From positions 1-38,001 of the forward strand of contig CAJPVJ010000125.1 of NCBI GenBank assembly GCA_905397405.1: a DNA stretch of 38,001 nt, written 5' to 3'. Source of the DNA: Oppiella nova (lineage: Eukaryota; Arthropoda; Arachnida; Sarcoptiformes; Oppiidae). A program made the translations under genes and the position numbers. Positions 22,222-37,000 of the stretch are shown piece by piece. Below the pieces are notes generated by a model. The model did no database searches. It had not been told where the DNA came from and saw only the letters and a list, made by a program, of their open reading frames with translations. Position 1 is the stretch's first letter. Each line of letters starts with the position of its first letter.

Positions 22222-22901
22222 TGATAATCACATGAAATCACATTTTGTCACAAATATAGCACTCAATAGACATAAACAACGATATGAATGCCGTTTGAAA
22301 GGAAATTAGCGGTGATTTGAGAACTCAATCAAAAATGAGTGCAAAACATGTTTTTCACATCAATTTGGTCTAAGGTTTGCATTTCGTATTCATTTCGATA
22401 TCGATATCGATTTAGACACTCATTGCACGCTATATTGCTATCACACGTGCGCCGCAAACACCACTCACGAGGGTTTAACACTCAATCGCTAACCTCTCAC
22501 TAAATTCACCACTAATTCACAGCAAATCATCAATTCATTCACACATTCGATGTTAAATACGATTATAATTAACTATCGATTCATTCACATAAACATCGAT
22601 TCACTGCAACATATCGTTCGGCAATCGTTTGAATGAAACACAACTCATAAATAGCATAACGTGTGAGAAGGGAATGAATTGCAAATAATTGCAGTCATAT
22701 AACACACAAATGTGTGGAGAGGGGTGTGTGAGGGACACAACGAACTGGACATATGTAACGACTTCTATGAACCATGAATTGAGTGAACTCTACGGGCATT
22801 GATTTGGCGCTAAAACGAGTCGTTTGTTTTGAATTGTGTTTTGTTTTCATTTGTTGTAATTATTTGATTGAATTGTCATTTGATTGCAATTCTGAGTGGA
22901 A
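22222..22901. promoter_or_regulatory. Bidirectional promoter region of POM121 and NCAPD2
   Basis: These 680 bp separate the two divergent start codons. At 22395-22411 the sequence is TCGATATCGATATCGAT, which includes an exact TATCGATA at 22399-22406. More ATCGAT cores follow at about 22574-22579 and 22594-22599, and a CACGTG-like CACACGTGCG at about 22443. TATCGATA is the DRE core bound by DREF in Drosophila promoters of replication and proliferation genes; its use here is an inference. Confidence 0.6.
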
Positions 22902-25900
22902 ATGCGTTTCTTTCGGTTCGTAATTCCCATCAAATTAGAGGATTTGAGTCAATCTGACGGTCACTTCGATGTCTATTCCGTGCAATTGGAGTACAACTGC
23001 CGCGAGATCTCCCATAAGCTCAACGGTATGTCTGTTGCCATCCATTTGCCACTCAATTGACGCGTTGTTTGCCTCCCGAAGACTGTTCCGATCTGTTCCG
23101 CGCGAATGGCATTCACTTTATCCTCGAAGACAATAACTTCGATGTCTTCTACAGTTGTCTGAAGTATGTATTGGTCTTATGAACTGATGGTACGAATGAC
23201 TGATTGACTGCTTGTATGGATCTCCAGAAACTTCGGCCAATTGGAGGCCAAACATAGGGAGCAGTCGTGGAAACTGATCGCCAAATGCATGGATAAGTTG
23301 TACACAGATTTGGAGGCATTCGTGAACCGTTTGGAGGCCGAAGAGCGCAACAATTACTGCAATCTCTTAAAAATGATTGTTTATGTCTTTTGCACTCTGA
23401 GTGAACTCTTCGAGGAACAGGACATCAAACAGTCGGCCAATCGTTTGGACGGCGAGAACGCCGGCAAAAAGGCTCACAAGAAGAGCAAACGCACCGAAGA
23501 GTCCTACGATTGGCAGCACAACAAAGACAAAGGGATGAGTGTTTTGCTGCGAATGCTTTCACTGCCATTACATCGGGTCTTCAACCCTCCCATCGTTGAG
23601 GACGAGTTCGTTAAGTATGTGTTCATTGGATCCACTCATTGGTCACGTAATCATCACATGTTTTCTGTCTATTTTTAGTGTTATAACGAAGTGTTGTTAT
23701 AAAATGATTGAAAACCCATTGCTTTCGCGACAAAAAGAGTCGAGTTTTGCGTTAAATATATTTCATATCATCGGAACCTCTATTGAAAAATATCGGCAAA
23801 GTTTGAGTTAGTATTCACTGTTTGACACAAATGTTTGACTTGTTTTCAGTTGTACTGATAATTGTATTTCATTGCCAAAGGTTTTTGTCTGAAATTAATT
23901 CAATTGATTCAACATAAGGAGCAATTGGTGCCCATATTAGCCGTTTTGGTCGAAACAATCGTTAAGAAACATAACCAAAAACTATTGATCAGTGAAATCA
24001 TACGTGAAATCAAGAGAATAGACATCAAAGAGTTGTCGAGAGACTCGAGCGCTCCGCGAGCTATCTCTACATTTCTGGTCGAAGTGTCCGATAAGTGTAC
24101 GCAAGAGATGTTGCCATCGATTAGTGATTTGTTGGACTTTCTCGAAGAGGAGTCATATCTGATGCGAAACGCAATCCTTAGTATTATTGGGAATCTAGTC
24201 ATCAAAGAGTTGAGTAAAGACGGCGCTAAAGAGCGTCATCTTAGGGACGAATTGCTCGACAAACTCGAGGACCACATCCACGACACGAACAGTTATACCA
24301 GAAGTCGAGCGCTCAATGTTTGGTGTACTCTATGTCAGGCAGAAGTTATACCTCTTCCACGACTCGAGACATTAATCGAAGCCGTCATCGGAAGACTTCG
24401 CGACAAATCGTGTTTTGTTCGCAAATATGGCATTCAGTTCTTGAATCAGTTCTTAACTAAGAATCCATTCGCCGCCAAACTTCCCATTCATTTGCTTAAG
24501 ACTTACCATCAGAAGGAAGAGGAAAAACTGAAAGCATTGATGACTTTAGCCGAAGAGAATGCCTCCGAACAGCCAATGGGTGATGAAAGGGTTGACAAAG
24601 ATTTACAACAATTGATAAACACTTGGAATTCAATTGAATCGGAATTTATTGAGTTTTGGAAAGAAATCGAAAGGACTTCTGATGCGAGTTATGACGAAGA
24701 AGACGATCAGATTGAAAACCAGACAATTGTTTCCAATTGTGATGACATCGATGTTGTGTTTCACAGATTCCGTACTCTTATTACGGACAAGAAGTTCAAG
24801 AGTGCCCTCTCTTTGCTTAAGAAACTTAAGGACGAGTTTCCGGACAATGAGATCATTACACCGACAGAAGTGGAGGCCATGGATGACAACGAGGATAATG
24901 ATAATGACAGGACAATAGAGGGTGACGACGAAGACGTGCCTAATGGACACACAAATACAGAGTATGTCGTGAACTGTTTGTATTGATCAGAGTTTTAATT
25001 GTTATAATCTATTAGTGATGGCCCACACGATCCTCCGCTTCCAGAGACCATAGCTTTGGCTAAAAGAATATTTCTCGGTATTAGTCGTCAATAAAGTGTT
25101 GATTAGATATAATTGATAATAATTTGATGTGTTTTACAGCCAATGCAACCAATGCTGACAAATCGGCACTCGATTTGGGCTCAAAGACTGTTGAGAGAGA
25201 CATTGAAAAGATAGCGACTGTTTTGATACAAAATAGTCAACAGAACGACAACACTGAAGAGTCTGAGCCCAGACCCCGGACTACCACTATAGAAGTGGCC
25301 AGACTTTCGACAGGCGCCGACTCAATGGTCAATGACATCAGTCGACAACAGATTCTCGTCAAGTATTTGAGTGATTGCATCAAATTCACGGAACAAATTC
25401 AGATCGCAATCCCATTGGTGTCCGACCTGTTGTTGTCACGCTATGGATCGGACATTCAAGAAGCCATTGAGTTCTTCGTGTCGGCCTATAAGTTCGGAGT
25501 GACGGATGCCATCAGTGGTGTGCGAAAACTCATTCTTCTGGTTTGGTCTCAAGAAAAGTCCAACAAAGACGCCGCCGTTTCTGCCTATAAACGCATTTAT
25601 TTAGACTTCGAGAGCGACGCTAGACTTGCGGACGCGTCCGAGAAAGTGAAGGCCTTTTCGGTGATTAAGAGTCTCTCGGAGTTAGTAATGGGCGCCACTT
25701 TAGGCGAACTCATCTCTATTGAACAGTTGCTCAAAGAGTTGATGGACGCCAAGGATATCCATCAGATCCACATTCAGGTGCTATGGGAACGGTTTGCCAT
25801 GAAGTTATCGAATACCACTCCAGAGGAGAGTAGAGCTGCCATTCAGTTGATTGGAATGTTGGCCACATCTAATGCAGAGCTCATCCGATCGGATAAGAAC

Positions 25901-28039
25901 TTGAATGCAATCATAACCGAGGGTTTGGGTGAAAGGGGTCGCAAAGACTCGCGACTTGTGAGTGAAACGTGTGTTGCTTTAGGGAAAGCCTATCGAATAC
26001 CAAAGACAGATAGCGGCGACTTCTTCTTTCGTTTGCCCAAAAATCACGAACTTTTCACTCATTTGCGTTCTCTTCTGATCAATGGTTTGGATAACTTGTC
26101 GGACAACTACTACGACATGATGTCCGACAATATAATTAAAGTGATGTTTCAATTGGCAGAACATCCCGACTCTCTGAGCGAGCATTTGATTAAAGATCTA
26201 CTGCTGAAGATATTATCGTTGACTCAAAGCGAAGAACTAACGAATGAAATGCAAACCATTTCTTTAGACCAACAAAACAAAGAGAATTGCGAACAAATGC
26301 AAAGTCAGGACACTATTGAAGCGGACGTACAGTCGACTGTTTCGTCGCAACAAACCACTGAACAATTGGTTTCGCAAACCATTCACACCTCTCGTCTCCT
26401 GAACTCTGAAATTCTGTCCCGTTTTATATCAATCATCGGAAACATTGCTCTCAATGTCTTGATTCACATCGATTTGAATATTTTGACTGAACTTAAGATA
26501 AGAAACTATATTAAGGAAGAAAAGGATAAGAAAAAAGATAAGACGCCCCGAAGGAAGTCCAGAACACCCGGTAAGACACCGGGAACTGTAGCCGGAGACC
26601 AGAACCTGGAAGAGGAGATAGGACTGGCCGGCGCTAATGCCATGGAAGACCAGGAACAGGAATATCTGAATAATATCTGCAATAATGAGCTCGTTTTTGG
26701 TATGTGTTGTTGTGTTAAAGTAAGTGATTAACTGAATAACTGATTGCATGCTCACTGGTCAGGCAATAACGTGTTGGCGCGTCTGAGCGAACTGGTGGTG
26801 AACATAGCACAGGATCGGGTGCTCTACTCAGACGTAAAGCTGCGAACCGCTGCGAGTCTTACATTAGCTAAATACATGTGTCTGAGTGAGAACTTCTGTC
26901 GCTTGCATTTAAGACTTTTGGCCACAATTATGGATAAGTCCGATGAAGCGGTCATTCGCGCCAATTCTATCATAGCTATGGGCGACCTTTGCGTCCGATT
27001 CCCAAACATTTTAGACCAGTGGTCGGCGTTCATGTTTCAACGACTACGCGATACCGATGTCAACGTCAAAATGAATACATTGAAAGTGTTGTCGCGACTC
27101 ATCCTCACAGATATGGTCAAAGTGAAGGGTCAGATCAGTGAGATGGCTGTCCTTATGGTCGACAGCAATGACCAACTCTTCTCGCACTCCAGACTATTCT
27201 TCACGGAATTGGGTAAAAAACAGAATGCCATTTACAACGTATTGCCTGATATTATCAGTCATTTGTCGGACACTGAGAACGGTTTATCGGAACCAAAGTT
27301 CCAGGAAGTCATGAAATTTATATTTGATTTGATCGAAAAGGACAGACAAACCGTATGTCTGGTCGAGAAGTTATGCCAACGATTCCGGTCCACAACGTAA
27401 GACTCATTTCAGCGTTTTTTTATTGCAAACTTAATTTAAACTCAATTGTAATGTTTGTATCAATTGATTGCCAACAGAGATGAGCGTCAGTGGAGAGATT
27501 TGGCGTATTGTCTCAGTTTATTGAACTTTTCTGAGCGATCTTTCCTGAAATTAAACGAAAATCTCATTTGTTTCGCGGATAAGCTGTGCTGTGATTTCGT
27601 CCACAATTGCATTCAAATTATTATAGCGAACGTCCGAAAGATAGCGAACGCCAAGAATGAGACCAAACAACTGATCGATGAGTTCGAGCAGAAGGTGAAC
27701 GAGTGTTGCACTAAAGGCGTCAACGAAGACGACTCCGAGTACCAGAAAGTGGTGGGAACGCCACCCTCGGCCGCCAAACGCCAGTCCAAACTGCACTCCA
27801 CTTCCAAACTGCACTCCACTTCGAAACGCGCCGTAATGTCATCCAAGCGGAAGGGCACGCAACCCAATAAGTCGAAGAGGAAAGCCGTCTCCAAGGGCTC
27901 CGAAGAGGAGGACACCGACGATGAGGTTTCGTCGAACAAACGCGTGGCCTCTGGATCTCAGCGCAAAGAACGGCCTCAAAGGGGCGCTAAAAAACAACTT
28001 CCAATCATATCATCCGATGAGGAGGACAGCTCTTCATAA
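22902..28039 (+). CDS. NCAPD2: Condensin complex subunit 1 (NCAPD2 / CAP-D2)
   Basis: HEAT-repeat subunit of condensin I, needed for mitotic chromosome condensation. The exons are 22902-23025, 23082-23163, 23228-23614, 23679-23806, 23881-24961, 25016-25077, 25140-26699, 26763-27396 and 27478-28039. All phases are consistent and the sum is 4620 nt (1539 aa; human about 1400). The model passes through FNPPIVEDEFVK, SLSFCLKLIQLIQHKEQLVP, RDSSAPRAISTFLVE, MRNAILSIIGNLV, SYTRSRALNVW and RLRDKSCFVRKYGIQFL. The C-terminal Cnd1 domain includes LYSDVKLRTAASLTLAKYMC and AVIRANSIIAMGDLCVRFPN, followed by ERQWRDLAYCLSLL and IDEFEQKVNEC. The tail is Lys/Arg rich with a final acidic SSDEEDSSS and Ser/Thr-Pro sites, as expected of a CDK-regulated subunit. 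Exon 5 uses the acceptor at 23879-23880; the TTTTCAG at about 23843-23849 would give the wrong frame. Introns are 54-81 nt. An ATTAAA at 28119-28124 may be its poly(A) signal. Confidence 0.97.
27785..27820. repeat. Perfect 18-bp coding duplication in the NCAPD2 tail
   Basis: TCCAAACTGCACTCCACT occurs twice in a row, at 27785-27802 and 27803-27820. It encodes a doubled SKLHST unit in the basic C-terminal tail without breaking the frame. Confidence 0.95.
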
Positions 28040-28967
28040 CCATTTTGGACACACTTTTATTAAGAATTTATTAACTTAAACACATTTGACACACAGTTAT
28101 GTAGCCATTCATCTCTTTATTAAACTATTCGTACATTTATTTCATAAAATTCTCATCAATTTTTAGCCATTATTCTCACTCTTGTTGTAAACACTCATAC
28201 AAATCATTCAAAATTAAACCCATTAGTCATAAGACCAATGAATGTGTGCTACAATTGTATTGTTTATTACGGTATAATCGTGAACATGAGATACCATTGA
28301 TTACTAAAATCCCATTACTATTACATGACATCCACTGGAATTGATTAATGGCTTATAAAATAGATTTAAAGCCTAATTCAAGACAAACAACAAATGGGTG
28401 TATATTATATTGTATTGAAACGAGACAACAGTATTGGGGGGAAAGGGTGGTACGGTTCCAATGGATGTGTTGCACATATAGCTAAACTACGATTAAAATG
28501 GAATCACCGGTAAGTCATTCATCCCTATTTCGGCGCTTAAAGACATTGAGTGAAAGGGACTGAAGGGGACTCTTATTTCCATTTTACGGTTACAGTACTC
28601 TCAGAACCAATATGTGAACCAATTTCGAGTCAACTTTTCGAGTGAGAATGCAAACGATATATAAAATCCAAAACAAAACCATTAATAAAGCAATAAAACC
28701 GGGAAAAGTATTAATTGACTCAATAGAGAACCGGGTGTTTGTTTTACACAATGTCTTTCTCTTTGCTTAGACTTATCATAATATCGATTAAAATACACTG
28801 TAATATGTTTATAATTGTATAGTTTACGATTGATTACTAAATATAAAATTCTTGTTTTTTAAATATCTCTGAAAATTAATTAATTAATTCTATACTAAGT
28901 TTAGGAACAAAATTGAAAAGAAACTAAAGACGAGTAGAGAATAGAGAGAATTTCGATTCAAATTGAG
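28040..28967. other. Tail-to-tail spacer of NCAPD2 and enolase
   Basis: This should hold the 3' UTRs of both genes. No coding signal is visible. ATTAAA at 28119-28124 suits NCAPD2. Reverse-strand AATAAA (TTTATT on this strand) at about 28262-28267 could serve enolase, but would give a long 3' UTR. An ATTA run (AATTAATTAATTAATT) is at about 28875-28890. Confidence 0.6.
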
Positions 28968-31029
<2,062 letters not shown>

Positions 31030-31858
31030 TTTGTGGACAATTGAACGGATCTGTTGAACGACAAGAGTGTGTGAAAAGGGATTACTTTCGCAAACGTTCA
31101 CTCTATGAATGACTGAATGCTAACACGGATTGCATAACATATTCAATGTATGACTCCTTTCACCCAATGCTTGACTTTGACCTACAAATGAAGGACTCAT
31201 TTCAAGGTCAACACATCCCTACCCTCCCTGTCCACCGACCATACAATCCGTTGTAAGCATTGTGTCAATCATTTCATGAGCACACCATCGATGACTGGAT
31301 CAGATGATGGCACAGACACTCACCCAAGAGATTGCAATTAATTTGTCACTCAATTTGAATGAAGGAAAAGGTTTGACTGAAAAGTATAGCACAGAAACAC
31401 ATACAGAGAGACACACAGAGAGAGAGAGAGAGAGAGAGGGGGAGAGAGAGGGGGGGAGAGGGGAGACAGAGGAGCACACAAATGACGACAATTCACTCAA
31501 CCCTCCCCTCCAATCGAAACGTTGTTTATTCATAAGATATAAAATTATTAAATCTAATGTTTGGGAAATGTTGCCAAAACTGATCTATAATTTAATATGA
31601 AATAAATTGGGGAAAATTGGAGTTTCGGAAACTTTTCTATATAACCTAATTACTATCGAACCCTTATTTGCATATTAAAGTGAGGTTTTTGTTTGAGTTT
31701 TGAAAGAAAGAGAGAAAATGTAAACAATTAGTCAAATGACTCGACAGTGAAGTGAAGTGTCTGTGAATGCATCGACTGTTTTGGCACTCATTTGGTTTGC
31801 AATCAATTGTATTATTTGTGCAAAACTTGTCAAACAAGTCAATCACATCACCGGTGAT
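31030..31858. promoter_or_regulatory. Head-to-head 5' region of enolase and the TMEM86 gene
   Basis: The divergent start codons lie at 31029 (-) and 31859 (+). The interval contains a purine microsatellite near its middle and otherwise AT-rich DNA. The TMEM86 5' UTR may begin in its right third. No TATA box stands out. Confidence 0.5.
31404..31472. repeat. (AG)n/(G)n purine microsatellite
   Basis: A run of AGAG units interrupted by G-rich tracts (such as GAGGGGGGGAGAGGGG), all purine on the plus strand. It lies between the enolase and TMEM86 starts. Purine runs of this kind can bind GAGA-type factors in arthropods; that role is an inference. Confidence 0.9.
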
Positions 31859-32856
31859 ATGAATGCGGGCAAAGGGATGGCAGCGAAGGGCACCGACCAC
31901 TGGACGAGTCCTACTCTTGTGGTAATTGTTTTGATTAAAAAAATTCATGACGAAGACATGAGCGAAGACATTGTCTGTCTGACAGATCCGGTCGTTTGGT
32001 CCAAAGCTGGTGCCCTTCTTCAAGACAGTCGCCATTTATCTGGTTTTGGCGGATCGGGAGAGCCCTTCATGGCTCACATGTCTCCTCAAATGTCTGCCCA
32101 TCATATGGCTCTGCATTTTCGTAGTGCTTCACGGCATCAGTTTGGGTGACAAACACGTCTACTCCCGAAGAATACTAATGGGTTTAGTGCTGTCCTGTTG
32201 TGGGGACGCACTCCTCGTTTGGCCCAAATGTTTCTTATGGGGAATGTTGTCCTTCGCACTGGTAGTCCACTCCCTGTCCTCACCGTATCCTTATGTCTCA
32301 TCAATCTATCACTTGACCACTCATTTAGGCCCACATCTCATACATCACTGCATTTGGTTTCTATCCGTTTAATGTGAGCGCCGGTGCTCTCTGTGCGCTA
32401 TTGGGAGCTGTCGTTCACTACATAATGTATCCCAACCTTCAAGGTATTCAAATCGGTGTCATTTAACACATATTTAAGACGTGATGTGAATGCACTCGTT
32501 TAGGGACAGTATATAGTGTAGCGGTTCCCACGTATAACCTCCTGCTGCTGGTGATGGTGTGGAGGGCGGTGTCGAGAGTACAGCTGTTTGAAGACCTGTG
32601 GACGTGGACTAAGTTGTGCTCGTGTTTTGGTGGCATTTTGTTCGCCATTTCAGACACAGTGTTAGGTCTGCGAGAGTTCGGTCTAATCAGTCATCTGGTG
32701 TCCCAACAACAGTGCCAACTGCTTGTGATGATCACCTATTATGCGGCGCAGTTCGGCATCGCTTTGTCTGTGGTCGACACCACTGCCATCGAGAGCATCA
32801 ACAGTGCTAACGGTGCCAAACGGAGGGTCGACACTTCCAAAGAGAAACGACGTTAG
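31859..32856 (+). CDS. TMEM86A: TMEM86 / YhhN family lysoplasmalogenase
   Basis: Multi-pass membrane hydrolase that cleaves the vinyl ether bond of lysoplasmalogens (family knowledge). The exons are 31859-31921, 31986-32261, 32329-32443 and 32504-32856, 807 nt or 268 aa, with consistent phases. FGPKLVPFFKTVAIYLVL followed by SPSWLTCLLKCLPI closely matches human TMEM86A. The family's conserved acidic motifs are present: GDALLVWP (Asp at about 95) and AISDTVLG (Asp at about 202). They are followed by MITYYAAQFGIALS. About eight hydrophobic segments can be counted. The acceptor at 31984-31985 (CTGACAG) is chosen because it keeps the frame into FGPKLVPFF; reading through intron 1 gives an unrelated protein. 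The last 25 residues are polar and basic. It could equally be the TMEM86B-like member, since invertebrates often have a single gene. An AATAAA is at 33098-33103. Confidence 0.94.
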
Positions 32857-33198
32857 AGTCAACCAATCAAATGAAGAGACTATTGATCCAAAATCGGTAC
32901 CCATTTGTTTGTCAATGCATTCAAAACACATTCCCATTTGATGTCAAATTAGACAATAAGACAACTTTGCATTCCTTTCAGTATTTTATCATTTTTGTGC
33001 CAATTATTCAATTGTATTACAGTATTAATTGTGATCTGATTTCTAAGTAATAGTAATCTTTAGTTATTTTTATTTACCGGTTAATGATTATAATTTCAAT
33101 AAATTAAATGTCTTTCGAAATGTCAGTTATTTACTGTTATGAGTGAATACATAAAACATATAAACATTAGAAAACATGATTGAAAAGAATGGATACAT
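32857..33198. terminator. Tail-to-tail 3' region of the TMEM86 gene and TAF11
   Basis: Forward AATAAA at 33098-33103 suits TMEM86, and reverse AATAAA (33069-33074) suits TAF11. The signals are interlocked, so each transcript would run past the other's signal and the two 3' UTRs would overlap by several tens of bases. Confidence 0.6.
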
Positions 33199-34038
33199 TC
33201 ATAGAAATTGTGGTGATTTGTAAAGACTTGATCTGCGGTTAGGAATAATCCCTTTACGTCTTAGCCGTCGCACGGCTTCTCTCATGTGTTTGGGCTGAAG
33301 AGGTCCTGTTTCGCCGTTTTGCTCCATCACATCAAGACCTATGAGTTCATCACATTTGTTATAATCACATCACATAATGACATCATTATAGCCATCACTA
33401 CCTTCTTCGACAACTTCTCCAACGAATACTTTGGCGATTCCCGAGACAGCGATCACTACGTTCTGAGACACTGAACATCCAGTGATTGATTGCATCAACT
33501 GTTCCAACAAATTGTCATTTGAGTGCAAAGTTGAACACAAGTTATCACTACATGTATACCCTCTTTATGGCTGCCTTTGGAAACGCAGATCTCCTGAACA
33601 TTTCGTATCGATTGAGCTGTTCTTCCGAGAAGTTGGACACAAGAACTCTGTTGACAAACAATGAGTCCATTAAATGTGTGACACAACAAGTGGTCAACAA
33701 ATGAATAATTACTGCATTTTCTCCCTCTCTTCCTCCTCAGCCTTTTGCTTCAATTGGTCCGCTTTCAGCATATCCTCCCTCTCCTGCTCTTTGTTACCCT
33801 CTTTGGTCTCATTCTTCGACTTATTCAGTGTGTCTTTACTCGTTTGGCTGGAGTTCATCGATGAGTCCATCTTGTCTTCGCTGCAGACACTGTTGTCCTC
33901 ATTGGAGTCGTTGTGGACATCACTGGTGTCATCGTTGGTGTCCTCCATGTCCTCCAATTTGCTGTGTTTTGCCATTTTCGACACTTCCGGCAATTTAATG
34001 GTCAAAATGGGTTCACTTGATTCGCCCTTCGCTTCCAT
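33199..34038 (-). CDS. Taf11: TAF11, TFIID subunit 11
   Basis: Histone-fold subunit of TFIID, which pairs with TAF13 and contacts TBP/TFIIA. The minus-strand exons are 34038-33713, 33647-33560, 33498-33402 and 33338-33199, 651 nt or 216 aa (human 211), with consistent phases. Residues 1-108 are an acidic, low-complexity, Lys/Glu-rich region ending in a charged helix. From residue 108 the sequence matches human TAF11 closely: [51 protein letters not shown] and [12 protein letters not shown]. It then continues with [19 protein letters not shown]. Three introns of 61-65 nt cut the histone fold. The start ATG ([10 protein letters not shown]) sits just after a possible 5' UTR acceptor (CCATAG at about 34050), so one more upstream non-coding exon is likely. 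Confidence 0.96.
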
Positions 34039-37000
34039 GTCTTCACGGAGTCTATGGTTTGGATGAAATGAATGCACAGACAATGTGTTTGCCGTCAAAA
34101 GCAGTCATTCATAGGATTCACACAAATGAGTGCAACATTTGCTGCCAAATGCGTCCAAAACACTGAATTTGTGGTCACTTTCGCACTATTCGTGTCACTA
34201 TTGGTGTCAACACTTAGTGTTGTGTTTGTTATCGACTCTCATGTAAAATGTCACTCAAAGACCCCTCCGTTTCGTAGCGTTATATATGAGAAGCCCTTTG
34301 ATGTCGTCGTCGACTGTATTTTGAAAACAAAACACTTTTTGATATGATTTTTGTGTTCAGTTTTGTCTCATTTCATGAATAATAACCGATATTTATATCA
34401 AACAAATCACTACTTAATCACACAATCAGTGTGTTGTGCATCATCTCAACCAATATATCCCACAATTCATATCATATACCCATTGGATCTGATTCTCAAC
34501 AAACCGTACCTCAACTCACAATCAATGGTAAGAAGTGTGTCATTCACTGTGAATCCATTGATGGAGATATCAATGGATTCAATGTCTATGAGATGAATGT
34601 CTACGCAATTAGTTTAATACTGGATGTGCTCTCATTTGCAGATGAAAGTCATGGCAAGTGTCCATTGAATGCGTTGACAGACACCACAATACACGACAAT
34701 CTCTGCGAATCTCATTGAAGGCTGCAATCAATCGTTGCATATATTGTCTTACAATCCGTTTTGAGGTAAGCATTGATTTGTTTGAATCATTCATTCAATC
34801 ATTCATTCAATTAGTATATTGTGTCTCAATGTCTGTCCATAAAAGTGAACCAAATGTGACAAACGGTTCACACATTTGCCATCAACTCGTCAATGAATTG
34901 CATGTAATAATGAGTTTACGATTTGCTATACATTTCCATATCTTTATTGAATGAATGATCAAATGATGACATTTTTGTCATGACATGTAAAGTCATTGCC
35001 GTTAATGTATGTGTTTTTGTATGATTTAAATGTCAAACAATTGACGGCATTTGAGGCAATAATAGTCTATAACAGCATTTCAATGATCGTATCACGAGTG
35101 ATATGAGTCTTATTATCTGAATCTGTTTTTTCTCATAATTCGTGTCATTCTTAGACAATGTCTAATCAAACCAATGATAAGTGACTCAAAACTTTGGACA
35201 ATATTTCTATTGTTATCGTATTTTATATTTACTTTTGCTTTTCTTACGTGTGATTCACTTGTATTTTATGACAAAAGTCTTGAACTATACTTTGAGATAC
35301 CATTCAACGGATCTAAATATACTTTATATTTCAGTCATAATAAGCGGTATTTTATTATATAAACGTATAAATTATATAGTTATGGACCGCATGATCAATA
35401 TACTAATTTGGCATACAATTAATCAGCAATTTTATCTCAAAAAATAATGCAAATTACAAAAAACAATACAAAAAAAATTTGTGGTGTTTTCAAAATTCAA
35501 AATAATAGCTGTATTTTGAATAAGCGTTTAATTCATAGCCTAAACAAAAATTTTGTATTAAAATTAAAACACATTTTCCATATTTTGTATATAATTACAG
35601 GGAACAACAATTATATCAAAACATTTTAAATGAATGATAAAATGTATGATTAAGTTTTTTTATTTTTAGTCAATTTTCATGACCTCTTTTTGATCGCATT
35701 ATATCAGACTTTGAAAAAAGTTGTGATAAATATTTGGTTTGAAATTATGGTTCGAGTGATGTTTGTATGCCTTATGGCATCTCAATCTGATTTATGGCTT
35801 TTACTCAATAACTTGTTTCTGTTTTCAAATTTTCATATCTCATTATTGAAGGAAAAAATCATTGAATTATGGTTTGAAACATCTGTTAGACTGAAGTGAA
35901 TCGAAATGCAAATTCTGTGTTTTGTTTCTCAACTACACTATTATTAACTCATTTAATACTAATTATTCAGATATAACTCACAGTATCTGAAACTGTAAAA
36001 CACAGAGAAAGCGATTGTTAAACCAAATTATTATCAATTTAATTGATTCACACTTTTATTAGATGTTTAATTGTTTAGTATGGAAAGCCATTTATGTAAC
36101 ATTGTCTGCATTTTAGGGCTGGCCATCTAATTGCACTGCTATTACAATAATACTATGCTTTTACTTATTGTTGACTTTTATTTAATTATTCACAAAACAA
36201 TGGTATGAAATGTGATGAAAGACACGCCTCAAGAAGTGGTAGAATATAGCGGTTGTGATCACTATTCGTATTGTTGTACACTATTTCACTATTTCTTATA
36301 CTGTACTAACTTTGCGTCACATAATGTTTGCTTTTAAATTGACAAACACTCTCGTGTTATCTCTCCCTCCCTCCCTCTCTCTCTCTCTCTCTCTCCCATT
36401 GATTGCCTGAGCATTTAAAGCAACAGTCAAACAGTTATACAATTATGTAATAAAGTAGAGAAAAGTGAGAATAGAGTGGAAACTACAGTATGGTATGAAT
36501 CGGCGGACGTATTAGTGAATAAATATGTGTTAATATAAGTAAGGATTTCGTTGGAAAGCATAGGTTTGGCGATAAGTAACGAATGGTTTGCCATAAATAA
36601 AGGGTTTGATGTGTAACCGAATCTATTGATAATAGTGTTGAGTTGCCAAGTGATCCAACACTCATTGCAATCACTTTAACACCAGTACTGAACAGTATTA
36701 GTAAATTGAGTTGAGTTTAGGATTTCAATGCAATCGCTTTCGTTTGGTTCACTAATTATTGCTTAACTGTTATGAGCTCTCATTTGATGGTTAACTGCTA
36801 TCCAATCACAACGTGTTAAACATTTCTATTAATTCAACTAATCATTGAAAATGTGATTAATATTAATATAATTATGAAAAACAGTGTTTATGTGAATCAA
36901 TGTTTGCGATCATTAATTGATTTAAATTGTAATCGTCTGCTGTTTATAACATTTCCTTTGATTTGTTTCGTTTCAATTCATTCATAACTTGAAACGATTT

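Noticed and set aside
23840-23880. Alternative NCAPD2 acceptor TTTTCAG at about 23843-23849
   Set aside because: It is a textbook acceptor, but joining it to exon 4 gives a stop within about 20 codons; the acceptor ending at 23880 restores the conserved LSFCLKLIQL sequence.
34431-34718. 95-codon frame upstream of TAF11 (contains LTINGKKCVIHCESIDGD)
   Set aside because: The composition is mildly coding-like, but I recognise no family, and the flanks are spacer-like.
35174-35899. Hydrophobic small frames that could be secreted or membrane peptides
   Set aside because: Their hydrophobicity follows from the AT-rich codons TTT, ATT and TTA, and several overlapping frames look alike.
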